Below are positions 47,601 through 56,757 of a DNA stretch of 64,000 nt, in pieces; within the stretch, counting starts at the first letter, position 1; every line of letters begins with the position of its first letter. A model generated the notes under the pieces. It saw only the letters and a program-made list of their open reading frames with translations, ran no database searches and was not told the DNA's origin. The translations under genes were made by a program, and so were the position numbers. Source of the stretch: Pictodentalium vernedei (lineage: Eukaryota > Mollusca > Scaphopoda > Dentaliida > Dentaliidae); contig CM062297.1 in NCBI GenBank assembly GCA_031216915.1, positions 366,681,704-366,745,703 on the forward strand, given 5' to 3'.

Positions 47601-50449
47601 CAAAAAGGGTTCTGTAGTTTTATGCTTTGTAGTCTATTAACGGTTTGTGTGAAATCTTGTTAACGAAAGGGCCAATTAGCTCGGTATACCAGAATTAAAC
47701 AGTAGGTGTCTTGCTGACCACAGTGGATCTCTGCGGGCCCCCCAAATTTTGCACCCTTCTGGGTCCACAAAGCGACCCAAAAAAGGAAGGGAAGTGTTTT
47801 TGTTATATGTGCTATTATCAGTTTTTCTCGCTGTTCGTTAGCGAATGGGGCAATCTGCTCGGTATTCTCCAAATTTACAGAAGATGCCTTGGGAAGCAGA
47901 GTGGTGCTCTGCGGGCCCCCCAAAATATGCACCACTTTTGTTCCATAAGGCTCCCAAAAAGGGTTTTGTAGTTTTATGCATTATAGCCTATTTTTGGTTT
48001 GTGTGAAATCTTGTTAATGAAGGGGTCAATTAGCTCGGTATTCCAGAAATAAACAGTAGGTGTCTTGCCAACCACAGTGGTTCTGTGCCGGCCCCCAAAT
48101 TTTGCCCCCTTCTGGGTCCACAAAGCGACCCCAAAAAGGAAGGGAAGTGTTTTTGTTATATGAGCTAATATCAGTTTTTCTCGCTGTTCGTTTGCGAATG
48201 GGGCAATCTGCTTGGTATTCTCCAAATTTACAGAAGATGCCTTGGGAAGCAGAGTGGTGCTCTGCGGGCCCCCCCAAAATATGCACCACTTTTGTTCCAT
48301 AAGGCTCCCAAAAAGGGTTCTGTAGTTTTATGCTTTGTAGTCTATTATCAGTTTGTGTGAAATCTTGTTAACGAAAGGGCCAATTAGCTCGGTATTCCAG
48401 AAATAAACAGTAGGTGTTTGCTGACCACAGTGGTTCTGTGCGGGCCCCCCGAATTTTGCACCCTTCTGGGTCCCCAAAGCGACCCAAAAAAGGAAGGAAA
48501 ATATTTTTCTAAAATGGGCTATTATCAATTTTTCTCGCTGTTCTTTCGCGAATGGGGCAATCTGCTTGGTATTCTCCAGATTTATAGAAGATGCCTTGGC
48601 AAGTATAGTGGTGCTCTGCGGGCCCCCCAAAATATGACCACTTTTGTTCCATAAGGCTCCCAAAAAGGGTTCTGTAGTTTTATGCTTTATAGTCTATTAT
48701 CGATTTGTGTGAAAACTTGTTAATGAAAGGTCCAATTAGCTCCGTATTCCAGGAATAAACAGTAGGTGTCTTGCCAACCACAGTGGTTCTGTGCGGGCCC
48801 CCCAAATTTTGCGCCCTTCTGGGTCCACAAAGGGACCCAAAAAAGGAAGGGAAGTGTTTTTGTTATATGAGCTAATATCATTTTTTCTCGCTGTTCGTTA
48901 GCGAATGGGGCAATCTGCTTGGTATTCTCCAAATTTACAGAAGATGCCTGGGGAAGCAGAGTGGTGCTCTGTGGGCCCCCCAATATATGCACCACTTTTG
49001 TTCCATAAGGCTCCCAAAAAGGGTTCTGTAGTTTTATGCTTTATAGTCTATTATCGGTTTGTGTGAAATCTTGTTAATGAAAGGTCCAATTAGCTCCGTA
49101 TTCCAGAAATAAACAGTAGGTGTCTTGCTGACCACAGTGGTTCAGTGCGGGCCCCCCAAATTTTGCACCCTTCTGGGTCCACAAAGCGACCCCAAAAAGG
49201 ATGGGAAATGTTTTTGTTATATGGCCTAATATGAATTTTTCTCGTTGTTCGTTCGTGAATTGGACAATCTGCTTGGTATTCTCCAAATCTATAGAAGATG
49301 CCTTGGCAAGTATAGTGGTGCTGTGCGGGCCTCCCAAAATATGCACCACTTTTGTTCCATAAGGCTCCGAAAAAGGGTTTTGTAGTTTTATGCCCTATAG
49401 TCTATTATAGGTTTGTGTGAAATCTTGTTAATGAAAGGGTTAATTAGCTCGGTATTCCAGAAATAAACAGTAGGTGTCTTGCTAACCACAGTGGTTCTGT
49501 GCGCCCCCCCCCCCAAATTTTGCGCCCTCCTGGGTCCATAAAGCGACCCGAAAAATGAAGAGAAGTGTTTTTGTTATATGAGCTAATATTAGTTTTTCTC
49601 GCTGTTCGTTAGCGAATGGGGCAATATGCTTGGTATTCTCCAAATTTACAGAAGATTCCTTTGGAAGCAGAGTGGTGCTCTGCCCCCCCCCCCCCCCCCA
49701 CCCCAATATATGCACCACTTTTGTTCCATAAGGCTCCCAAAAAGGGTTCTGTACTTTTATCCTTTATAGTCTGTTATCGATTTGTGTGAAATCTTGTTAA
49801 AGAAAGGGTCAATTAGGTCGGTATTCCAGAAATAAACAGTAGGTGTCTTGCTGACCACAGTGGTTCTGTGCGGGCCCCCCAAATTTTGCACCCTTCTGGG
49901 GTCACAAAGCAACCCAAAAAGGGAAGGGAAATGTTTTTGTTATGTGGGCTTTTATCAGTTTTTATGGCTGTTCGTTAGCGAAATGGGCAATCTGCTTGGT
50001 ATTCTGCAAATTTACAGAAGATGCATTGTGAAGCATAGTGGTGCTCTGAGGGCCCCCCAATATATGCACCACTTTTGTTCCATAAGGCTCCCAAAAAGGG
50101 TTCTGTACTTTTATGCTTTATAGTCTGTTATCGATTTGTGTGAAATCTTGTTAACGAAAGGGCCAATTAGGTCGGTATTCCAGAAATAAACAGTAGGTGT
50201 CATGCTGACCACAGTTTTTCTGTGCGGGCCTCCCAAATTTTGCACCCTTCTGTCTCCCAAAATCGACCCAAAAAAGGAAGGGAAATGTTTTTCTAAAATG
50301 GGCTATTATCAATTTTTCTCGCTCTTCTTTCGCGAATGGGGCAATCTGCTTGGTATTCTCCAAATTTATAGAAGATGCCTTGGCAAGTATAGTGGTGCTG
50401 TGCGGGCCCCCAAAAATATACACCACTTTTGTTCCATAAGGCTCCCAAA
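44640..50449 (-). repeat. Satellite array 4 (- orientation)
   Basis: About 16 monomers reading leftward, mirroring the core-side half of array 1. The first monomers (44640-45300) match 10670-11280 in reverse. Between 45840 and 46330 three out-of-register joins have removed parts of monomers (near 45852, 46234 and 46300). C runs occur at 46171-46180 and 49683-49699. The portion from about 48340 is one partial higher-order repeat matched at 59485. The array is interrupted at 50449 by the LTR element. Confidence 0.95.
50445..50449 (+). other. Target site duplication, left copy (CCAAA)
   Basis: CCAAA precedes the 5' LTR and is repeated at 58744-58748 after the 3' LTR. Removing one copy together with the element leaves the normal satellite sequence GCTCCCAAAAAGGG, which confirms both the insertion site and the 5-bp duplication. 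Confidence 0.95.
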
Positions 50450-51263
50450 TGTAGCGAAATGCAGCCTACGAGAGGGTTAACAGTCCCTGCGACCGAGGTC
50501 GACGAGAGGGTAACCGACCTCGCGACCCTGACATAACTTTTCCATGTTCCATGGGAGTGACAGGCAGGGAGGGGATGGAGAAATAGAAAATTCATTTTAC
50601 TTAAAAGTTGTTCGATTCAGTTATTTCTAAAATCTCAGATCTCACAATTAGTGCACAGAAATTCTCGTTAATAGTCGAACTGCTGTGACCGAGTGCAAAT
50701 TATAACTTAACTTACTAGAGTACACACATCTGACAAAGCCCTTAAGGAGAATTGACTTTCGAACTTAGAGTTCACTGCGTGACACGTACGATAAGTATCA
50801 GAAGTGGGGAGAACAGTAAACAAAGTACTTTAAACCCAATTGAGAATTAATGAACAGCTGACCATCGCCGTACGCTAAGGAGATCTCAAGATTGACAGAG
50901 ACAACACCCTGTAGTCTTAAGTATGAAAACTCTAGAAACGGAATGTTGAAATAGCCTTCAAGTGGGGAGATCTCTGCAAGCCTGTTACCGGATCATTAAT
51001 CTCTTGAACATCATCTGGGATGACTTGCCTCCGGAACCATGCTTGTAGAGTGAAGCACGTGATGAAGGTCACAGGCCTCACCGTATTCACTCATTATCCG
51101 CTAAACCTTAAATCAGGATAATTAGCCTATTAGTTGCTCCAGTAGACCCGCCGCGGGTTTCTATTTTTACAATATGACGTGTAGGGGTTAAGATGAAAAT
51201 TCATCACGAGTTGTTTACAACTTCCAAGTCACGCAGCTCTGAATCACGCTGGTCGGGGAAGGA

Positions 51264-51297
51264 TATAATCCGCTAACTCGACTGGCAGCAGTCAGTC
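51264..51297 (+). promoter_or_regulatory. LTR core promoter: TATA box and initiator
   Basis: TATAAT at 51264-51269 lies 30 bases upstream of the A of TCAGTC (51292-51297), which fits the arthropod-type initiator TCA(G/T)T(C/T). AGTCA at 51320 resembles a downstream promoter element but is one base short of canonical spacing. The same set occurs in the 3' LTR from 58296. Confidence 0.6.
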
Positions 51298-51506
51298 GCC
51301 GCCTGATCTACCAACCGATAGTCACGAGCTCGAACTACAGAGCATGGGCTTTGAGTGAAAAAGCCACATAGAATTTATTAGTGAAGTCGCGTCACGGTTA
51401 GGCTAATTGTTAGGTTATGTAGAAGACCTGGTGCATGGGCAGAGAAGCTGAAGACTGAGCGATGATGTTCCAGCTCAAAGCGCTTGTTGAAATTGTTGTT
51501 AGAATG

Positions 51507-51512
51507 AATAAA
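51507..51512 (+). terminator. Poly(A) signal in the 5' LTR
   Basis: AATAAA followed within 25-60 bases by a GT-rich stretch (CTGTGTTGCTGAG, GTTGTGTTTGTTG). It lies about 215 bases after the predicted start site, as expected for the end of R. Confidence 0.5.
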
Positions 51513-51722
51513 CATTAATAGAAACTGTGTTGCTGAGTTCCAGTTGTGTTTGTTGACTCTCCAGTTAATCGGTAGTGGCAGCCACTTCAAGTAACCATAG
51601 TTTGCCACATACACAACACATCGTGCTGCCCTTGTCGTAGAACAAAGGAGCCACCCTTGGAAGACGCCATTCGAGTCCTACCACTTAGACGATCCTTAGG
51701 GCCGCGTAACAACGGTCCTCTT

Positions 51723-51740
51723 TGGTGCCGTGACCAGGAT
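51723..51740 (+). promoter_or_regulatory. Candidate tRNA primer-binding site
   Basis: TGGTGCCGTGACCAGGAT lies 11 bases after the LTR. Its complement ends CGGCACCA, as a mature tRNA 3' end would. The 11-base gap is larger than usual and I could not name the tRNA. The rest of the leader to 51958 is non-coding and holds a consensus-like splice donor GTAAGTA at 51858-51864. Confidence 0.45.
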
Positions 51741-51958
51741 ATTGAACTGGTTTTTGCCACGGCCTGATTGTCGCGATAGTACGCATCGGGAGGCGATACA
51801 ATGCATCGGACGCAGCTGCGGAGCAGAGGAAAACTGTCTGTTCCTAAAATTGACACTGTAAGTACAACATTTTATTCATTTCACTTCGCAATCGTTACCG
51901 AGGGGTCGGTTAGCTCTGCCATTAACCCTATAATACCGTACTAGCGTAAGGTGGGAGT

Positions 51959-53365
51959 ATGGCGACAGGGGGGAAAATAATAGAATTAGACCCTGAAATG
52001 CACAAGGAAAGGGAGGACTTGATTAATGCCGAGGCTGCACGTCGCACAGCTAAATTAGAACAACAAATGCAGGAAGCACAGGTAGCTGAGGAACAGCGCC
52101 ATCAACAAGACCTGGCCCAACTAGAGACAAAAATTTCGGGTATGCAGTTTCAGTTAGAACAAGCGGACGCTCAGCTGAAACAGAAAAGTGCTGAGCTCGC
52201 TTATCTAGAAGAAACAGGGATGGGGGAGACACTATTTGCCAGTGGTAAAAGTGGTAAAAGTAGTAAACGAAAAGCGAAAAGTGAGGAAGCCCAGGAAATC
52301 ATAGAGGCCATCCAGGGGGTACAGTACACCCTTCAGCAGGGGAATGTAAACACGGGTACTACAGCAAACGCCACGCAAACCCAAATGTTACATACCCATA
52401 TTAAACGTTTTAATGGTGATCCCGTCAACTTCAAACCGTGGATGAAGTCGCTTGACCACTACTGTGCCACCAATGAAATTTCGGACATGCAAAAACGCAG
52501 ATTGGCCGCCCAGACAAGTGATTTTGTTGTGGCCGACTTTATTATTCGCACCCTAACCGCCGACCCTACTGTGACGTGGGGGAGCTTGAAAACACAGCTC
52601 CAGCAGCGTTACTCAGAGGTGATCGACGATAGTATGGCGAATAATTATCTGCGCCACATGAAACAGGAAAAATATGAAACAGTGGTCAGTTATGGTGAGA
52701 GATTACTAGATCTTGCAAAGGACGCGTATGGGAAGGATGTTGACGAGCCCTTAGTGCAGAAAACATTGGCAAATTATTTTGGTGACGGGTTATATGAGAG
52801 CGACGTCAAAACAAAATTAATCAGGAAATCTCCCTCCACCCTGGAAAAAGCTCTAGCCTTGGCTCTATTTGAAACAGGGGTTAAGGAAAAGGTACGAAAA
52901 CGCAGTGAGCCGGCGTATTTATCGAAAGCATACAGGTCGGATTACTACAATCGCGATTATTTAGGAAGGGATGTTAGCCCTGACGACTCAAGGGACATTC
53001 AGCCCATGGATGTTGATGTCTCGCGACGAAAAAGTAATATCCACGTAATTACAAAAAACCCCGCCCCTCCGAGGTATAACAAACAGGCACCGGACAAACA
53101 AAAAGGGCAATATAAAAAGCCAGCGACGCGACAAAACGTGAGGAAGCCCATCTGCTACCATTGTGGTAGGGTGGGGCACGTGCGGACTCAATGCCGAGTA
53201 CAAATAGCAAAACAGGTGCACACTGCGACAGCGCAACAGCCAGCAGAAAGGTCAATGGCTGACGTGAGGTGCTTTCGCTGTGGTAGATTAGGGCATATGA
53301 TCCGTTTTTGCCGAGTAAGCCCCGAAAATTTAAACGGGCAAAACTCTACTTATGTGGGGCAATAG
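51959..53365 (+). CDS. gag: Gag polyprotein, intact
   Basis: 468 residues. The ATG has A at -3 and G at +4. Residues about 10-85 are a Q/E/A-rich heptad-like coiled coil, likely for assembly. About 90-112 is a basic, Ser/Lys-rich linker. A retrotransposon-type capsid spans about 146-305 (HIKRFNGDPVNFKPWMKSLD, then VTWGSLKTQLQQRYSE). Two CCHC zinc knuckles lie near the C-terminus, CYHCGRVGHVRTQC (399-412) and CFRCGRLGHMIRFC (438-451), and would bind the RNA genome. The frame is uninterrupted, with a frameshift signal near its 3' end. No signs of decay. Gag forms the particle in the cytoplasm. Confidence 0.92.
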   Translation: MATGGKIIELDPEMHKEREDLINAEAARRTAKLEQQMQEAQVAEEQRHQQDLAQLETKISGMQFQLEQADAQLKQKSAELAYLEETGMGETLFASGKSGKSSKRKAKSEEAQEIIEAIQGVQYTLQQGNVNTGTTANATQTQMLHTHIKRFNGDPVNFKPWMKSLDHYCATNEISDMQKRRLAAQTSDFVVADFIIRTLTADPTVTWGSLKTQLQQRYSEVIDDSMANNYLRHMKQEKYETVVSYGERLLDLAKDAYGKDVDEPLVQKTLANYFGDGLYESDVKTKLIRKSPSTLEKALALALFETGVKEKVRKRSEPAYLSKAYRSDYYNRDYLGRDVSPDDSRDIQPMDVDVSRRKSNIHVITKNPAPPRYNKQAPDKQKGQYKKPATRQNVRKPICYHCGRVGHVRTQCRVQIAKQVHTATAQQPAERSMADVRCFRCGRLGHMIRFCRVSPENLNGQNSTYVGQ

Positions 53366-54543
53366 GTAGGGGGCAAGGGGTTAAAACTACCAAACAGGCT
53401 CCAGAACATTGTAATAATACTGAAAAAATGCAGATGAGAGATAACATAAATGCACCAGTGAGAGAGAAAATTAGACATGTAAATCAGTGTAATGTACATA
53501 ATAAGTGTGATCAAACCGAGAAAGTAGGGCATAAGTGTAAGAAATGTTTAAATATAGGACATCAAGAGAAAGAATGTAAATTGAAAACTATTCCCTTAAC
53601 TAATCGACAACAGAGGCAAAGAAAAACAAGATTTAATAAATGCAGTCAAAGGGAAGCAACTCCAAGAAATAAAATGAACTTAAATAATAATATTCCCAGG
53701 GAGAAATTTAATCAAGCAGAAAATGTTTCTGTGCATCAAACAGTAAGTAAATTATCTTCTGAATTAATCAATGAACCCAAAGAAGTTAACCCTTGGCAGT
53801 CTGGTCAAAAGCATGCAACTTGTGGGAGCTCAGACCATATCACAAAAGCTCCAGGAGTGAGCTCAGGTCACCTGAGTAATTCCCAGACAGCTCCAGAGGA
53901 GAGCTCAACGAGCTCCAAGAGCTCACAAGTGAATACACTGAAAAAGGAAACCAGACAAGAAAAATTGATCGAAAAACAGTCTAGGAGGAATTCCGGGACT
54001 GTAGAATTAAATTTTGGTACAGCTTCTTTGGACAGCGTGATGATTCATGTGGGGAAGCAGCGAGTCAGGGCTCTGCTCGACTCGGGAGCTCAAACTTCAT
54101 GCATCAGCACAAAGTTTTGGAAAAATATGCACAATCGCCCTCGATTAGTGGGTGATAGAAATCAACTACCAAGCATAACTGGTGTGGCTGGTACAAGTAT
54201 TAAACCCAGGGGGATGGTGCGTTTGTACTTTTCCATTAATGGGTTACCCCAGTCACAGGAATTCTTAGTATTGGACGAATTAAATAGGAGTTTGATTTTA
54301 GGGTTAGATTGGATTGCAGGTAATAATATTAACATATATTGGGGATTGAGAAAAATGAAAGTAAACGGGCAATTGATTCCATTAGTGAAAGATTTGCATG
54401 TGTCATGTTTAACCCGTCTAGTGAACAGCATTGAGTTGAAACCACAGAGTACTTGTGTTTGCACAGCTAAGGCTGTAGGGGTAAGGTCAACTTTTGACTC
54501 TGAATTTTTAGAACATCATGGCGTAAAGCAAGGCTATGTTTAA
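53308..54543 (+). CDS. pol: Pol part 1: basic region with CCHC knuckle and aspartic protease
   Basis: 411 codons open in the -1 frame relative to gag, expected to be made as a gag fusion from the slippery site at 53329, so the nominal start is not meaningful. The first ~230 residues are Lys/Asn/Gln/Ser-rich and contain a third zinc knuckle CKKCLNIGHQEKEC (77-90). The protease spans about 245-345: active site ALLDSGAQTSC (DSG at 258-260) and the conserved ILGLDWI (330-336). It would cleave the Gag-Pol precursor. The frame ends at TAA overlapping the ATG of the next ORF. The long low-complexity region before the protease is unusual for gypsy elements. Confidence 0.88.
   Translation: MPSKPRKFKRAKLYLCGAIGRGQGVKTTKQAPEHCNNTEKMQMRDNINAPVREKIRHVNQCNVHNKCDQTEKVGHKCKKCLNIGHQEKECKLKTIPLTNRQQRQRKTRFNKCSQREATPRNKMNLNNNIPREKFNQAENVSVHQTVSKLSSELINEPKEVNPWQSGQKHATCGSSDHITKAPGVSSGHLSNSQTAPEESSTSSKSSQVNTLKKETRQEKLIEKQSRRNSGTVELNFGTASLDSVMIHVGKQRVRALLDSGAQTSCISTKFWKNMHNRPRLVGDRNQLPSITGVAGTSIKPRGMVRLYFSINGLPQSQEFLVLDELNRSLILGLDWIAGNNINIYWGLRKMKVNGQLIPLVKDLHVSCLTRLVNSIELKPQSTCVCTAKAVGVRSTFDSEFLEHHGVKQGYV
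53329..53371 (+). promoter_or_regulatory. Predicted -1 ribosomal frameshift signal, gag to pol
   Basis: T TTA AAC (53329-53335) is in the gag zero frame, matching the X XXY YYZ rule; an overlapping A AAT TTA is also in frame. After an 8-base spacer, CTCTAC (53344-53349) can pair with GTAGGG (53366-53371; one G-U pair). The next ORF is in the -1 frame, and the gag stop TAG is at 53363-53365. All parts fit the standard design for -1 frameshifting. Function is inferred. Confidence 0.7.
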
Positions 54544-54545
54544 TG
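54541..54545 (+). promoter_or_regulatory. TAATG stop-start overlap between protease and RT frames
   Basis: The protease frame ends TAA (54541-54543) and the RT frame starts ATG (54543-54545), in the -1 frame. The RT frame is open back to 54504. This could allow termination-reinitiation, or a second -1 shift, or it could reflect a one-base loss in the preceding T run that split a single pol frame. No perfect slippery heptamer was found in the 40-base overlap. Confidence 0.45.
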
Positions 54546-56453
54546 GTAAGTAACAGCATTGTAAGTAACAATTGTGGTAATATACCAGTTATGTTGATTA
54601 ATAGTACCAATAAGCATTATACCTTGAAGCGAGGTTGTATTGTGGGAAAAGTTGAGCCTATAACTGCCGAGGAGGACTTAGTAGATGTCACGCAGGAAGT
54701 GATGAACATTAGTACAGTTGAAAACAAAGATAATGAGAATGAAATAACAGATAGTGACATTCAAGTGCCACCAGATAAGAGGGAAATGTTAATGAAATTA
54801 ATCCGGGAACAGGGGGACGTATTTGCAAAAACTGATAAAGATTTAACCCAAACTGACACAATAACAATGAAAATAGATACAGGGGATGCCAGGCCTATTA
54901 AAAGCCGGGCTTATCGTGTCCCATTGTTGAAACGAAAAATTATGGATGATGCAATTAAAGAAATGCTAGATGCAGGCATTATCCAAAGGTCACAAAGTGC
55001 ATGGAGTTTTCCTTGCTTGCTGGTGGGCAAGAAGGACGGCACGAGACGCTTTTGTGTGGATTTCAGGCGCCTTAACCAAGTTACAAAGGTTACGAGCTGG
55101 CCGTTGCCACTCATTGATGACGTGTTTACATTGTTAAATGGGTGCAAATATTTCACCACCCTTGACCTGAAGTCAGGTTATTGGCAGGTCAAGATGGATG
55201 AAAAGGATAAACAAAAGACAGCTTTTACGTGTCACAGAGGGTTATATGAGATCAATGTAATGGCGTTCGGACTCCAGAATGCGCCGGGAATATTTCAAGA
55301 GCTCATGACGGTGGTCCTAGACGGAATGAGCGAATTTTCCTTGGCGTATTTGGACGACATTTTGGTGTTTAGTTGTGATGCAGAGTCCCATATCAAACAT
55401 TTAAGAGCAGTTTTGAAACGGTTAAGACAACATAAATTAAAACTAAAAGCAAAAAAGTGCTCATTCTTTCAAGGTGAAACATCTTATCTTGGTTTTGTCA
55501 TTAGTGGTAATGGGATTAAGCCAGAACCGAATAAAGTTGAAGTTATCAGAAAATTGGGTCCACCTACAACTGTAACTGAAGTAAGAAGCTTTATGGGAAT
55601 GGTGTCCTACTATAGGAGATTTATACCTAATTTTAGTGAAATTGCACAGCCCTTAGTGACCCTCACGAAGAAATATGCTAGATTCCAATGGAAGGAGGCT
55701 CAACAAAAAGCCTTTGATTATTTAAAGGAGAGTTTGACACAGGTCGCTTATCTAAGCTACCCAGACCCCCGAAAAGGCTACGTTCTCTATACGGACGCAT
55801 CAGGAACGTGCGTCGGAGCGGTGTTAACCCAGCCAAGTGAGGACAGTACAGGACAGCTCCCTGGGGTGCCCAATGAGAAGCCCATAGTGTTTTTGTCTCA
55901 TAAACTGGGAGAAGCACAACAGAAGTGGTCAACATTTGAAAAGGAGGCATTTGCCATCTCATATGCCTTGGACAAACTCAACCATTATCTACAGGGAGCA
56001 CAGTTTGTCATTAAGACAGACCATGCCCCTTTGCGATACTTGTTGACGAGTCCTCAAAACAATGCCAAAGTGCAACGGTGGGCATTGAAAATAGCTAGTT
56101 ATAATTGTAAAATTGAGTATTTACCCGGGAGACAGAATACTTGTGCAGATATGTTATCAAGGTTACCTGAGGGGTTGGCAGATGTCGACCCAAATTACAA
56201 TATGGATGATATGGATACAGATAAGGCCTTGACAGTGGGGGTAATTAATAGTGATAAAATCGATCCAAAACGATTTGCCCATGTGTCAGTACCCACACAA
56301 AGTTCAAGTTCAGCCATGGAGCCTGAGAAGGTTAATTATCGAGATTTAGATATGAAATTAGAGCAGGAAAAAGATAGTAGACTTATGGGCAGAAGGAGCA
56401 GCCTGGCTGTTGCGCGCGACGAACAGGCTGGAATTTATTCTACATGCTTATGA
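54543..56453 (+). CDS. pol: Pol part 2: reverse transcriptase and RNase H, integrase missing
   Basis: 636 residues. An N-terminal linker is followed by RT: VPLLKRKIMDD (~126-136), CVDFRRLNQVT (171-181), LDLKSGYWQV (207-216, Asp208), AFGLQNAPGIF (241-251) and catalytic YLDDILVF (269-276, Asp271 and Asp272), thumb SFMGMVSYYRRFIPNF (349-364). RNase H runs from about 412 to 540 with YTDAS (Asp418), Glu467, KTDH (Asp493) and CADML (Asp535), all four acidic sites present. After LSRLPEG (~538-544) the chain continues ~65 residues to LEQEKDSRL, the usual lead-in to an integrase zinc domain, then reads 22 unrelated residues to a stop. Integrase motifs (HHCC, D-D-35-E) are absent. The enzyme would copy element RNA to DNA in the particle. 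Confidence 0.93.
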   Translation: MVSNSIVSNNCGNIPVMLINSTNKHYTLKRGCIVGKVEPITAEEDLVDVTQEVMNISTVENKDNENEITDSDIQVPPDKREMLMKLIREQGDVFAKTDKDLTQTDTITMKIDTGDARPIKSRAYRVPLLKRKIMDDAIKEMLDAGIIQRSQSAWSFPCLLVGKKDGTRRFCVDFRRLNQVTKVTSWPLPLIDDVFTLLNGCKYFTTLDLKSGYWQVKMDEKDKQKTAFTCHRGLYEINVMAFGLQNAPGIFQELMTVVLDGMSEFSLAYLDDILVFSCDAESHIKHLRAVLKRLRQHKLKLKAKKCSFFQGETSYLGFVISGNGIKPEPNKVEVIRKLGPPTTVTEVRSFMGMVSYYRRFIPNFSEIAQPLVTLTKKYARFQWKEAQQKAFDYLKESLTQVAYLSYPDPRKGYVLYTDASGTCVGAVLTQPSEDSTGQLPGVPNEKPIVFLSHKLGEAQQKWSTFEKEAFAISYALDKLNHYLQGAQFVIKTDHAPLRYLLTSPQNNAKVQRWALKIASYNCKIEYLPGRQNTCADMLSRLPEGLADVDPNYNMDDMDTDKALTVGVINSDKIDPKRFAHVSVPTQSSSSAMEPEKVNYRDLDMKLEQEKDSRLMGRRSSLAVARDEQAGIYSTCL

Positions 56454-56754
56454 CAATCGTCCTTCTTATACATTCAATATGGAGGGTGTGCGACGATCCC
56501 AACTCCGGGTTCGTTATTGGGAGGTCCTACGTTATAATGAAGAGACCAACCAAAATGAATACGTTTTACATGAGGTATACTATTGTTATGGTATTACCCA
56601 AGAGGGACGACTCCTCCTTCCTCGAGTGGTCGAATGTGTTAACCCTCCCCGGGCAGCACAGATCACCCACCGCGTTACAACCGCCAGTGTGGTCAAGTAT
56701 TGGAGTGACTACCGTTGGGACGGTAGATACTTTAATCACTCAGCCTACACATAG
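56362..56754 (+). CDS. Unrecognised frame in the integrase position, part 1
   Basis: Open from 56362 (after a stop at 56359) to TAG 56752-56754, about 130 codons, in the +1 frame relative to RT and overlapping its last ~90 bases. No standard ATG is near its start (a nominal start at 56410 would be TTG). The first ATG in this frame that I see lies well inside. The translation is aromatic-rich and looks protein-like (NRPSYTFNMEGVRRSQLRVR, YYCYGITQEGRLLLPRVVEC). No family recognised. It is in the same frame as the RING/PHD-type part that follows, separated only by the TAG and one GCG codon, so the two may be one captured gene with a single stop. Confidence 0.45.
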   Translation, partial: SRKKIVDLWAEGAAWLLRATNRLEFILHAYDNRPSYTFNMEGVRRSQLRVRYWEVLRYNEETNQNEYVLHEVYYCYGITQEGRLLLPRVVECVNPPRAAQITHRVTTASVVKYWSDYRWDGRYFNHSAYT

Positions 56755-56757
56755 GCG

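Larger units (their letters stand above)
50450..51711 (+). repeat. 5' LTR
   Basis: Runs from TGTAGCGAAATGC to GCCGCGTAACA. Matches 57482-58743 with only four substitutions seen (near 50529, 51320, 51375 and 51611). A TATA box, initiator-like site and AATAAA suggest U3 to about 51293, R to about 51530 and U5 to 51711. Confidence 0.97.
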
